Origin: Acidobacteriaceae bacterium | GTDB lineage: Bacteria; Acidobacteriota; Terriglobia; Terriglobales; Acidobacteriaceae | Direction: 5' to 3' | DNA length: 54,164 nucleotides | Assembly (NCBI GenBank): GCA_003152695.1 | Contig: PMAT01000091.1 | Coordinates: 1-54,164 of the forward strand | Shown here: piece by piece, positions 7,296 through 15,374 of the stretch | How the letters are laid out: the number at the start of each line of letters is the position of its first letter | Position numbering within the stretch: position 1 is the stretch's first letter | Made by a program: the position numbers and the translations under genes | Notes under the pieces: model-generated | Database searches by the model: none | Told to the model about the DNA's origin: nothing | Seen by the model: the letters and a program-made list of their open reading frames with translations, nothing else

Positions 7296-8768
7296 ATGGT
7301 GACTCCCGACTACAAAAGCTTCTTGCAACTCAGCCGTGACGCCTCGCTCATCCCGGTGGCCAAAACTCTGAGCGCCGATTTGCTGACGCCGGTCGGAGCT
7401 TTCTTGGGCCTGGCCGCCAAGCAGAAATACGCGTTTCTGCTGGAGTCAGTCGAAGGCGGCGAGAAGATCGGCCGCTACACTTTCTTGGGCGCGCAGCCGC
7501 GAATGGTCGTCACCGCCCGCGGCAGTTCGCTGGAGATTCGGCGCGGCCCGTCGGTGGAACGCCGTCAGGGCAAGGTCATCGAATTGTTGCGCACCTGCTT
7601 GCAGCAATATCGTCCCGCGACGCTGCCCAACTTGCCGCCCTTCACGTCCGGTTGCGTGGGATACTTTGCCTACGACATGGTGCGGCAGTTCGAACGCCTT
7701 CCCGAGCATGCCAGAGACGACGTTGGGTTGCCGGACTGCGTGTTCACCTTCTACGACCGGCTGCTGGCGTTCGATCACCTGCGGCACCAATTGCACATCA
7801 TCGCCGCGGCCGATGTAAGCGCGGAATCGCCGCGGAAAGCCTACGATCGCGCCCTTGCCGACATTGCCGCGATCGAGGCCAAGCTCGCCAGGGGAGTGCG
7901 CGCGCACAATTTTGACTGGTCAACCAGCGAGCGAAAGAAGCCGATCAAGGTCCACTACGCCACCTCGCACGACAAATTTGTCGCCAGCGTTCGCCGGGCC
8001 AAGGAGTACATCGCCGCCGGCGATGTCTTCCAAGTCGTGCTGTCCCAGCGCCTGGACTTCAAGCCGCCCGCCGAGCCGTTCCAGATTTATCGCGCCCTGC
8101 GCACGGTGAATCCTTCGCCCTACATGTTTTACCTGAAGCTTGACGATATGCAGGTCGTTGGCGCGTCGCCAGAGATGCTGGTGCGAGTGTCGGGGCGAAA
8201 GCTGGAATACCGACCGATCGCGGGCACGCACAGGCGGGGGGCAACCCCGGCCGAAGACGAACAACTGATCGCGAAGTTGCGCACCGACGAAAAAGAGCGC
8301 GCCGAGCACGTGATGCTGGTGGATCTGGGACGCAACGACTTGGGCCGGGTGAGCGAGTACGGCAGCGTGAAAGTCCGCGAGTTGATGTACGTGGAAAAGT
8401 ACTCGCACGTCATGCACCTGGTCTCGGCGCTGGAAGGAGAGTTGCGCGGCGATCTCGATGCGCTTGACGCGTTGGCGGCCTGCTTCCCCGCGGGCACCCT
8501 GAGCGGCGCGCCCAAAGTGCGCGCCATGGAAATCATCGAGGAGTTGGAACCGGTGCGCCGCGGCGTCTATGGAGGGTCGGTGCTCTACGCCGATTACGCG
8601 GGCAATCTGGATTCCTGCATCGCCATTCGCACCATGGTTCTGCATCGCAATCGCGCCTATGTTCAGGCAGGCGCGGGCATCGTTGCCGATTCCGATCCCG
8701 AAAGCGAGTACCAGGAGTGCATGAACAAGGCCAGCGCGTTGCTGCGGGCGGTGGAAGCCAGTGGCTAG
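7296..8768 (+). CDS. trpE: Anthranilate synthase component I
   Basis: TrpE, 490 residues, makes anthranilate from chorismate with ammonia delivered by TrpG, the first step of tryptophan synthesis. An N-terminal domain (ESVEGGEKIGRYTFLG) precedes the chorismate-binding domain with FPAGTLSGAPKVRAMEII, the GVYGGSVLYADYAG block and the terminal QAGAGIVADSDPESEY. The open frame extends upstream to 7050, but the TATAAT at 7259-7264 and homology both favour ATG 7296. trpG lies downstream, separated by an inserted-looking four-helix-bundle gene (8788-9257). Para-aminobenzoate synthase is the main alternative. Lack of a fused amidotransferase and presence of trpG next door favour TrpE. Confidence 0.93.
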   Translation: MVTPDYKSFLQLSRDASLIPVAKTLSADLLTPVGAFLGLAAKQKYAFLLESVEGGEKIGRYTFLGAQPRMVVTARGSSLEIRRGPSVERRQGKVIELLRTCLQQYRPATLPNLPPFTSGCVGYFAYDMVRQFERLPEHARDDVGLPDCVFTFYDRLLAFDHLRHQLHIIAAADVSAESPRKAYDRALADIAAIEAKLARGVRAHNFDWSTSERKKPIKVHYATSHDKFVASVRRAKEYIAAGDVFQVVLSQRLDFKPPAEPFQIYRALRTVNPSPYMFYLKLDDMQVVGASPEMLVRVSGRKLEYRPIAGTHRRGATPAEDEQLIAKLRTDEKERAEHVMLVDLGRNDLGRVSEYGSVKVRELMYVEKYSHVMHLVSALEGELRGDLDALDALAACFPAGTLSGAPKVRAMEIIEELEPVRRGVYGGSVLYADYAGNLDSCIAIRTMVLHRNRAYVQAGAGIVADSDPESEYQECMNKASALLRAVEASG

Positions 8769-8787
8769 TGATTAGTGGCTAAGAGAT

Positions 8788-9257
8788 AGTTTCGAGTTTC
8801 AAGTTTCGAGTTTCGAGCAAAAGCGCGTGCCAGTTTGGAGTAAAGCGGTGTCTCATTCCTATAAAGAGCTGATTGCGTGGCAGAAGTCGATGGCGCTGGT
8901 GAAAAGCGTCTATCTGCACACTCGTGGATTTCCCAAAGAAGAAGTGTACGGACTGGCTGCGCAGTTGCGCCGCGCGGCTGTATCGGTGCCAAGCAACATA
9001 GCAGAAGGACAAGGACGATTATCGAAGAAGGAGTTCAAACATTTCCTCTCGTTGGCCAGAGGATCGCTTCTCGAAGTCGAGACACAGGTGCTGATAGCTG
9101 CGGATTTGCATTACCTGAGTTCCGAGATTACCCAGGATCTCGAAACGCAAGCGCAAGAGGTGCTGCGGATCATCAACGCGTTGATGAACTCACTGGCCTG
9201 CTGAGAGGTATAGGTTGGGGGTCTTTACTCGAAACTTGAAACTTGAAACTCGAAACT
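8788..9257. mobile_element. 470-bp cassette bounded by 30-bp inverted repeats
   Basis: The 30 bases 8788-8817 and the reverse complement of 9228-9257 agree at 29 positions. Each end is built of heptamers AGTTTCG/AGTTTCA in tandem. The repeats enclose one gene (8827-9204) and separate trpE from trpG, which otherwise would be adjacent. Copies of degenerate AGTGATTAGTGGCTA sequence lie just outside the left end. The arrangement resembles a small transposable or transposon-mobilised unit, but no transposase is present, so mobility is inference. Confidence 0.5.
8827..9204 (+). CDS. Four-helix-bundle protein (23S rRNA intervening-sequence family)
   Basis: A 125-residue, mostly helical protein with the family signature YKELIAWQKSM, then AAQLRRAAVSVPSNIAEGQG and FLSLARGSLLEVETQ. 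Members are encoded within 23S rRNA intervening sequences of some bacteria and as free genes, and are structurally similar to the Avd protein of diversity-generating retroelements. Their molecular role is not established. The GTG at 8827 gives the longest form; a second GTG at 8848 just before HSYKEL is equally plausible, as neither has a clear ribosome-binding site. It is the only gene inside the inverted-repeat cassette between trpE and trpG. Confidence 0.85.
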   Translation: MPVWSKAVSHSYKELIAWQKSMALVKSVYLHTRGFPKEEVYGLAAQLRRAAVSVPSNIAEGQGRLSKKEFKHFLSLARGSLLEVETQVLIAADLHYLSSEITQDLETQAQEVLRIINALMNSLAC

Positions 9258-9263
9258 GAAGTT

Positions 9264-9839
9264 ATGGTTTTTGTTCTAGATAATTACGATTCGTTCACCT
9301 ATAACCTCGTCCAATACATCGGGGAGCTTGGGGTCGAAGTGTCCGTGCGTCGTAATGACCAGATCACGCTCGACGAAATCGAGGCGCTTCATCCCGATCG
9401 CATCGTGATCTCTCCCGGCCCGTGCACGCCGCAGGAGGCCGGGATCAGTATCGAACTGATCCGCCACTTCGCCGGGCGCGTGCCTCTGCTGGGCGTGTGC
9501 CTCGGCCATCAAGCCATTGGCGCAGCCTTCGGCGGCAAAGTCGTGCGTGCTGCCAACCTCATGCACGGTAAGACCAGTTCCGTCGAACACGATGGCAAAT
9601 CAATTTTCCGCGGCATTCCTTCGCCGATGACGGCGACCCGCTATCACTCGCTGATCGTCCAGGAGAAAGATTTGCCCGATGAGCTGGAAATTTCAGCCAC
9701 CTGTGCGGAGCGCGGCGGCGAGCGCGTGATCATGGGACTGCGCCATCGCAAGTTCCCGGTTGAAGGCGTTCAATTTCATCCGGAGAGCGTGCTGACGGAG
9801 CATGGCCGGCAAATCGTTCGCAACTTCATGCTTCTGTGA
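9264..9839 (+). CDS. trpG: Anthranilate synthase component II (glutamine amidotransferase)
   Basis: A 191-residue class I glutamine amidotransferase that releases ammonia from glutamine for TrpE. It starts [18 protein letters not shown], has an oxyanion-loop region [11 protein letters not shown], the nucleophile cysteine in [12 protein letters not shown] and the catalytic histidine/glutamate in [14 protein letters not shown]. The ATG at 9264 is used because the [11 protein letters not shown] start is typical of the family; an earlier in-frame start would read through the heptamer repeat ending at 9257. The same subunit often also serves para-aminobenzoate synthase (PabA), which cannot be excluded. 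Confidence 0.92.
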   Translation: MVFVLDNYDSFTYNLVQYIGELGVEVSVRRNDQITLDEIEALHPDRIVISPGPCTPQEAGISIELIRHFAGRVPLLGVCLGHQAIGAAFGGKVVRAANLMHGKTSSVEHDGKSIFRGIPSPMTATRYHSLIVQEKDLPDELEISATCAERGGERVIMGLRHRKFPVEGVQFHPESVLTEHGRQIVRNFMLL

Positions 9840-9909
9840 ACGGCCTCGGAAACAGTCTCGACAGACCCACGCCGCCGCCAGTATGCGCTATGCAGGTTAG
9901 AATTCTCGC

Positions 9910-10623
9910 GTGCCCAATTCAACCAACGCAGCCGCCGGGGAAGTTCACCCGCTCCGCCTCACGCTCCCGCAGCGTATACAGATCGCGGTGATTTCGTGGA
10001 TCGCGTCTGCGGTGGTGGGCCTCATCGGCCGCACGCTGCGCATGACCATCAGCTTCGAAGAGGGCTCCATTGGCGGCCTCGACAACGTTACCCCCGGCAT
10101 TTATCCCTTCTGGCACCGCTGTGTGCTGCCTGCGACTTGGCTGTTTCGCAATCGCAACATCGGAGTGCTGACTAGCCTCAGCCGCGACGGTGAGTATATT
10201 GCTCGCGTGATTCGCCGCTTCGGGTTCGTGCCGGTGCGCGGCTCCAGTTCGCGCGGCGGCCAGCGCGGTCTGATGGAGATGGAGACCATGGTGAAAGCCG
10301 GAGGCGCCGTCGCTTTCACCATTGATGGTCCGCGCGGGCCGCGCTACGTCGCCAAGAAGGGCCCGGTGATGCTGGCGCGAATGACCGGCATCCCCATCAC
10401 AGCGTTCTACGTTGCCGTGGAGAAGTCCTGGGTCCTGAGGACGTGGGACGCCATGCTCATTCCCAAACCGTTTTCGCGCGCCTATGTGCGCGTGGCGAAA
10501 AACATCTTCGTTCAGCCCGACGCCGACGATGCGGCATTGGATCGCTGTCATGCCGAAATGCAGGCCGCGCTGGAGCGCATCACCGCGTTCGCGGAATCGC
10601 AGTTTTCCGCTCGCCCCGATTGA
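9910..10623 (+). CDS. DUF374 lysophospholipid acyltransferase-like protein
   Basis: A 237-residue membrane-associated protein of the DUF374 (LpxL/PlsC-like) family. Visible features are a hydrophobic N-terminal segment (about 28-45), FWHRCVLPATWLF in the place of the acyltransferase histidine motif, SRDGEYIARVIRRFGF, RGSSSRGGQRGL and TIDGPRGPRY, which are the family hallmarks. It probably acylates a lipid (lipid A or a phospholipid) at the inner membrane. The start is a GTG at 9910, 70 bases after trpG. No strong ribosome-binding site is visible. The substrate cannot be judged from sequence. Confidence 0.85.
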   Translation: MPNSTNAAAGEVHPLRLTLPQRIQIAVISWIASAVVGLIGRTLRMTISFEEGSIGGLDNVTPGIYPFWHRCVLPATWLFRNRNIGVLTSLSRDGEYIARVIRRFGFVPVRGSSSRGGQRGLMEMETMVKAGGAVAFTIDGPRGPRYVAKKGPVMLARMTGIPITAFYVAVEKSWVLRTWDAMLIPKPFSRAYVRVAKNIFVQPDADDAALDRCHAEMQAALERITAFAESQFSARPD

Positions 10624-10714
10624 CACCCGCGTCCCCGCTCAGTACAGTCGAATCTCATCCTGAGTCGGTTCGGTTCGGGATTGTTCCTTGCCAATCAATG
10701 TTCGCGCGTTCCGT

Positions 10715-10862
10715 CGTCTCATCGGCGGAACTGGGAAGCGGGTGTAAAGCCCGCGCTGCCGCGCAACTGTAAGCGAGTCTTGGCGCAAGGCCACTGTGCA
10801 AACGGGAAGGCCCCGCCGCTGTCCGCGATGCAAATCGCAACTCGTCAGCCAGGAGACCGGCG
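10715..10862 (+). promoter_or_regulatory. Cobalamin riboswitch
   Basis: The conserved AdoCbl/B12 elements occur in order: GGGAAGCGGGTG followed by GCTGCCGCGCAACTGT, then CCACTG, then GGGAAGG, and finally the B12 box CGTCAGCCAGGAGACCGG (10843-10860). The element ends about 45 bases before the TonB receptor start. Known members bind adenosyl- or methylcobalamin and repress the gene when the vitamin is plentiful, usually by hiding the ribosome-binding site or forming a terminator. Confidence 0.93.
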
Positions 10863-10905
10863 CGAACTACGTCACCAACCCCTTTCGCGTGTAAAGGAGA
10901 GTGTC

Positions 10906-13134
10906 ATGTTCAGCGTTCGTCTCTCGACCATTCTTCGTGGAGTTCTCGTCGTGCTGCTGTGTTCGACAGCGGCGCTTGCGTCCGATCTCAAAATAACCGT
11001 ACAGAGCCCTTCCGGCGAGCGCGTCGCCGGAGTGCAGGTCAGCTTGTTTCGCATCACCGATAACGCCGGGGTCGCCGTGCAAACCACTGCCGGCGACGGC
11101 GCGGCAACGTTCCCGCACCTCGCCGACGGGCAGTATCGCCTGGTAGTGCTCGCCCCGGGATTCGCCGAGCAATCGCAACGAGTTTCTATTCCGGCGACGG
11201 CGATCCTCAACATCGAACTGAAGCTTGCGACCACCTCGCAAACCGTGGTCGTCTCCGCCACCGCAACGCCCGCAACGGCGGAGCAGACAGGCACCTCGGT
11301 CGGCGTGCTGACCGGCGAGCAATTGAACGCGATCAATCCCGTCTCCGCTCCCGATGCCTTGCTCTACGTTCCCGGAGCCATCGTCAGCAGCACAGGGCGG
11401 CGCGGCAATCTCGCCAGCTTGTTCGTGCGCGGCGGCGAGTCCAATTACAACAAGGTACTGGTGGATGGCGTGCCGGTGAACGATCCCGGCGGCATCTTCG
11501 ATTTCGGCGTTGTCCCCATGAACAACATCGACCGGCTCGAGGTGGAACGCGGCCCCGAAAGCACGGTGTATGGATCCGACGCCATGACCAGCGTGGTGCA
11601 GCTTTGGAGCTCGACCGGCAGCACGCGCACGCCGGAAATTCAATTCGGCGCCGATGGCGGAAATTTTTCCAGCGCCAACGGCTACGCGTCGCTGGCGGGA
11701 GCGCGCGGAATTTTCGACTACAACGTCTTCGCCAACCAGTTCAACACGCAAGGCCAGGGAGTGAACGACGCCTATTCCAACTCGTTGCAGGGCGGAAATG
11801 TGGGCGTGCGACTTTCCGATCGCGTGGCATTTCGTCTGCGCGCGCGTCACTACAACAATTGGACCGGCATTCAGTCGAACTGGTGGTTCAACGGAAATCC
11901 CGAGCTGCCGCCTGACCCGAACCAGTACGCGCACCAGAACAACTTGCTGGCCAGCGGCGATCTCACGGTCAGCGGGCCGGGCGCGTGGCAGCACCAGTTC
12001 AGCGGCTTCGAGTACCACCACGCCGCGCTCAACGTGAACCCCGTTGACGATCCCAACCGGCCATTCGACAGCGCCTTCAACAGCCTGGCCAAGTACAACC
12101 TCGCCGGCTTCGCCTACCGGGGAATCTACAGTCCGCGGCCCTGGGCGCAGACCACGCTGGGTTACAACTTTGAAGACGAGAACGGATACATCAATAACAA
12201 TTCGGACTTTGGAATCAGCACCACTCATGGGCTGCGCTTCAATAACTATCTGTTTGCGCAGCAGACCATCGTGTGGCGGCGGCTGTCGCTCCTCGCCGGC
12301 GTGGGTTACGTCAACAACAGCAGTTTTGGCGGCAAAGTCAGCCCGCGCGCTTCCGTGACGTTTCTGGCGCTGCGCGGAAACACCGTCTTCAGCGGCACGC
12401 GCCTGCACGTTGGCTACTCCGAGGGAATCAAGGAGCCCAGCTTCGAGCAGACCTTTGGAATCACCGGGACCTTCCCCACACTGCCGAATCCCAACCTGCA
12501 ACCGGAACAGAACCGGGCCATCGAAGCCGGCGTGCTGCAGTCGCTGTTCAACAATCGGGTGTCGCTGAGCGCCGTGTACTTCCACAACCAGTTCCGCGAC
12601 CAGATCGAGTACTTATACAACTCCGATACCAACACCAGCCAGTACGTCAATTTCAATCGCGCCATGGCGCAGGGCGCCGAAGTGGTGTTGAGCGGCCGGG
12701 TTGCCAACCATCTGTCGGCGACCGCCGCTTACACCTACACTTCGACCAAGATTCAGCAAGCGCCGCCGTGCGATCCCAATGCGGGATGCGATCCGCGCAT
12801 CTACGGCACGGGAGCTCCGCTGCTGCGGCGTCCCAAGCAGGCTGGCATGGTACTGCTGACCTACACGCGGCAGCGCTGGGGCGGATTTCTCGGCGTCACC
12901 GCAGTGGGACAGCGTCCGGACTCCGACTTCCAATTCGGATACATTCCGCCCATCTACTATGCGGCGGGTTATGCGCGCCTCGATCTCGGCGGCTGGTACG
13001 CCGTCAATCATCACATCACGGCTTACGCGAACGTGAATAACGCGCTGAATAATCACTACAACGAGGTGTTGGGATATCCCGCGCTGCGGGCAAACTTCCG
13101 CGCCGGGATGAGGTTCAGTTTTGGAGGAGAATGA
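10906..13134 (+). CDS. TonB-dependent cobalamin receptor (BtuB-like)
   Basis: A 742-residue outer-membrane receptor. A signal peptide (about 1-23) is followed by a carboxypeptidase-regulatory-like beta domain (about 25-105, DLKITVQSPSGERVAGVQVS), a plug domain (about 115-230, with LFVRGGESNYNKVLVDGVPV and VERGPESTVYGSDAM) and a beta barrel that ends in FRAGMRFSFGGE, a terminal aromatic strand. The cobalamin riboswitch directly upstream indicates a corrinoid transport role; the sequence alone could not distinguish it from other receptors. ATG 10906 follows AGGAG by seven bases. No btuCDF transporter genes accompany it here. Confidence 0.9.
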   Translation: MFSVRLSTILRGVLVVLLCSTAALASDLKITVQSPSGERVAGVQVSLFRITDNAGVAVQTTAGDGAATFPHLADGQYRLVVLAPGFAEQSQRVSIPATAILNIELKLATTSQTVVVSATATPATAEQTGTSVGVLTGEQLNAINPVSAPDALLYVPGAIVSSTGRRGNLASLFVRGGESNYNKVLVDGVPVNDPGGIFDFGVVPMNNIDRLEVERGPESTVYGSDAMTSVVQLWSSTGSTRTPEIQFGADGGNFSSANGYASLAGARGIFDYNVFANQFNTQGQGVNDAYSNSLQGGNVGVRLSDRVAFRLRARHYNNWTGIQSNWWFNGNPELPPDPNQYAHQNNLLASGDLTVSGPGAWQHQFSGFEYHHAALNVNPVDDPNRPFDSAFNSLAKYNLAGFAYRGIYSPRPWAQTTLGYNFEDENGYINNNSDFGISTTHGLRFNNYLFAQQTIVWRRLSLLAGVGYVNNSSFGGKVSPRASVTFLALRGNTVFSGTRLHVGYSEGIKEPSFEQTFGITGTFPTLPNPNLQPEQNRAIEAGVLQSLFNNRVSLSAVYFHNQFRDQIEYLYNSDTNTSQYVNFNRAMAQGAEVVLSGRVANHLSATAAYTYTSTKIQQAPPCDPNAGCDPRIYGTGAPLLRRPKQAGMVLLTYTRQRWGGFLGVTAVGQRPDSDFQFGYIPPIYYAAGYARLDLGGWYAVNHHITAYANVNNALNNHYNEVLGYPALRANFRAGMRFSFGGE

Positions 13135-13173
13135 GGGACGAACGAGTGGTGCGGGACCGTCAGGCGGGTCGAA

Positions 13174-13842
13174 TCATTCTTTCCCTTTTCCCACTTCCAC
13201 GTGGTTGCGATACTTCACGCGCAGTTCCCGCAGCTTGTCCACGTGCTGATCACTGAGCGGCTGCTGCTTGCCCAGCAAATGGGTCACCAGCGCGATCTTG
13301 GCAAAGTGTTCCACCGTTTCCATGTTCATGTAGGCGGTCAGCAAGTCTGCGCCGTAGGTGACCACGCCGTGGTTCGCCATCAGGATGGCATCGTGCTCGG
13401 CAACCAGGGGCGCCAGCACCTCCGCCAGCTCCTGCGTGCCGGGAGTTTCATAATTCGCCAGCGGCACCGAACCCAGGGTCACGATGATCTCCGAACACAA
13501 GGCACTGTCCAGCGCAATACCGGCAGCTGCATAGCCGGTCGCGGTGGGCGGATGCGCATGCACTACCGCGCCAACATCCGGGCGCAGGCGGTAAATCAAC
13601 AAGTGCATGGCGACTTCGCTGGACACGCCCCGCAAGCCATTCACTTTGTTGCCGCTCGGGTCCACCATCACCAGATCTTCGGGCTCCATCAGCCCCTTGC
13701 TCATGAGCGTGGGAGTGCACAGAACATTCCCGTCTGCCAAGCGCACGGAGAGATTGCCATCGGTGGCCGCCACCAGACCAGCCTGGTGCAGCATTCTGCC
13801 GAAGCGGACAATGTCGTCCCGATGTTGTTGTTCGGTCTTCAT
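13174..13842 (-). CDS. Class II aldolase/adducin family protein
   Basis: A 222-residue protein of the fuculose-phosphate aldolase/ribulose-phosphate 4-epimerase type. The Zn-binding histidines are visible in VVHAHPPTATGYA and in LMANHGVVTYG, with the acidic residue in GVSSEVAMHLLIY. TDGNLSVRL is the typical phosphate-binding segment. It would cleave or epimerise a phosphorylated sugar using a zinc enediolate, but the particular substrate is unclear: L-fuculose-1-P, methylthioribulose-1-P dehydration and others use the same fold. It stands alone, convergent with the TonB receptor and divergent from queA. Confidence 0.88.
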   Translation of the reverse strand: MKTEQQHRDDIVRFGRMLHQAGLVAATDGNLSVRLADGNVLCTPTLMSKGLMEPEDLVMVDPSGNKVNGLRGVSSEVAMHLLIYRLRPDVGAVVHAHPPTATGYAAAGIALDSALCSEIIVTLGSVPLANYETPGTQELAEVLAPLVAEHDAILMANHGVVTYGADLLTAYMNMETVEHFAKIALVTHLLGKQQPLSDQHVDKLRELRVKYRNHVEVGKGKE

Positions 13843-13963
13843 GAAATTGGGCCGGATGCGCTGGAAAGGCTTAGATGGCTATCCTACCGCAGGAAACGAT
13901 TTCCGCAAAAGAGAAGTGCAATTCCGCGACTGGCCGGTACGTCCGCTCAGGCATAATCGCTGT

Positions 13964-15130
13964 GTGCTGGTCTCCGATTTCGATTATCGTCTGCCGCCGG
14001 AACTGATCGCTCAAGGACCGCTGCCCGACCGGGCGGCTGCGCGGCTGCTGCACCTCAGCCGTAGTGACGATCGCCTCGATGACCTGGTGTTTCGCGACTT
14101 TCCCCAGTTGTTGCGATCTGACGATTTGCTGGTTTTTAACAACACCAAGGTATTGCCGGCGCGCCTTTTCGGACATCGCAGCGGCTCGCGCGCGCAGCGG
14201 CTGTCGACCCAGAATCTCGCGGCGAAAGACTTCCTTCGTGGCCGAGTTGAAGTGTTGCTGACCAGGCAACTCGCCGCCGATCCGCCGCAGTGGGAAGCGC
14301 TGGTCCACCCTGGCCGCAAGCTCGGATTGGGTGAGAGGATTTATTTCGGCGGCGACGCCGATGAATCGTCGCATGAACTCGCAGCCGAGATCGTGGGCCG
14401 TGGGACATTTGGCGAGCGCCGTCTTTGCTTCGATCCGGTGGATGACTTCTTCGGTGTGCTCAATCGTATCGGCCACATTCCTCTGCCGCCGTACATCGAT
14501 CGCCCCGACACGCCCTCCGATCGCGAGTCTTACCAAACGATCTACGCCAAACCACTTGGTTCCGTCGCCGCGCCTACAGCGGGCCTGCACTTCACACCGG
14601 AAATTCTTGAGCGCATCCGGCAGCGCGGAATCGAAATGGCCGAGGTCACGCTGCACGTCGGCCTAGGCACGTTTCAGCCGGTGCGCGAAGAGGTCGTAGA
14701 AGAGCACAAACTGCATCGCGAGTGGTACGAAATTTCTCCTGACGCCGCGCAACGAATCCAGCGCGCGCGCGATGACGGGCGGCGAATCGTGGCGGTGGGA
14801 ACCACAACGGTGCGTACGTTGGAAGTTGCCGCGCGCACTAGCCCACCCAAGCAAAACCAGCTTGGGGCCTGCTCTGAGCTTGCCGAAGGGTGGGGCACCC
14901 CCGATGGCCGGATCACGGCGCAGACCGGCGAGGCCGACATCTTCATTTATCCGGGATTTGAATTTCGCGTGGTGGGTGCGATGCTGACTAACTTTCACTT
15001 GCCGAGATCGACGCTGCTGATGCTGGTCGCAGCCTTCGCCGGCCGCGAGCGCACCTTGCAGGCGTATGAACATGCAGTCCGGCAAGGCTACCGCTTCTAT
15101 TCGTATGGGGATTGCATGTTTATCGAGTAG
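13964..15130 (+). CDS. queA: S-adenosylmethionine:tRNA ribosyltransferase-isomerase
   Basis: QueA moves the ribosyl part of SAM onto preQ1 in tRNA, forming epoxyqueuosine at the wobble base. Visible signatures: VSDFDYRLPPELIAQGPL, LVFNNTKVLPARLFG, GSVAAPTAGLHFT, HVGLGTFQPV, VGTTTVRTLE, FIYPGFEF and NFHLPRSTLLMLV. The start is GTG 13964; the open frame continues much farther upstream but without homology. At 388 residues it is longer than the usual 340-360. Part of the excess, residues about 293-313, is encoded by a dispersed repeat (14841-14900) lying in frame between VRTLE and the FIYPG block. A second extra segment lies near residues 66-85. Confidence 0.93.
   Translation: MLVSDFDYRLPPELIAQGPLPDRAAARLLHLSRSDDRLDDLVFRDFPQLLRSDDLLVFNNTKVLPARLFGHRSGSRAQRLSTQNLAAKDFLRGRVEVLLTRQLAADPPQWEALVHPGRKLGLGERIYFGGDADESSHELAAEIVGRGTFGERRLCFDPVDDFFGVLNRIGHIPLPPYIDRPDTPSDRESYQTIYAKPLGSVAAPTAGLHFTPEILERIRQRGIEMAEVTLHVGLGTFQPVREEVVEEHKLHREWYEISPDAAQRIQRARDDGRRIVAVGTTTVRTLEVAARTSPPKQNQLGACSELAEGWGTPDGRITAQTGEADIFIYPGFEFRVVGAMLTNFHLPRSTLLMLVAAFAGRERTLQAYEHAVRQGYRFYSYGDCMFIE
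14841..14900 (+). repeat. Dispersed GTGGGGCACCC repeat inside queA, copy 2
   Basis: Sixty bases, a multiple of three, sharing CCCACCCAAGCAAAA, AGCTTG and GTGGGGCACCC with the repeat at 7198-7233 (opposite orientation). The middle contains CTGAGCTTGCCGAAGGG, which resembles a REP-like sequence common in many genomes. It encodes about 20 residues (PPKQNQLGACSELAEGWGTP) that have no counterpart in ordinary QueA. Confidence 0.6.
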
Positions 15131-15340
15131 GCCATGCGTCTTTTGAGTCAGCTAAGGATTGATGGTGCAATTTGCCTGTTAACAACAGCTATCTGCGGAT
15201 CGAAAACTCCAGTTTTGCTCATCACTCGCCGGTTGACGAGGTCCCTGATTTAGCGCTCTCCATCAGTAACAAGCGCCTCCTCGTGTACTATTCGCGGGTA
15301 TATTGTATGAATGGTTCTCTCGCATCCCGTGAAAGGGAAA

Positions 15341-15363
15341 CGTAAGCAGAACGGCCGCTTACG
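15341..15363. repeat. Inverted repeat before the kinase gene
   Basis: CGTAAGC and GCTTACG (7 bp, perfect) are separated by nine bases, 12 bases before the kinase ATG. It could be an operator or a hairpin that limits translation. CGTAAGC recurs immediately after the kinase stop region (16207-16213). The rest of 15131-15374 shows no gene. Confidence 0.4.
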
Positions 15364-15374
15364 TCGTTGATAGT

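Noticed and set aside
8877-9239. A second open frame overlapping the four-helix-bundle gene
   Set aside because: It is an alternative frame of the same DNA without homology; the first frame matches the family end to end.
10867-12585. A 572-residue open frame on the minus strand opposite the cobalamin receptor
   Set aside because: It mirrors the high-GC codon pattern of the real receptor gene, has low-complexity His/Ala/Arg composition and no recognisable domain.
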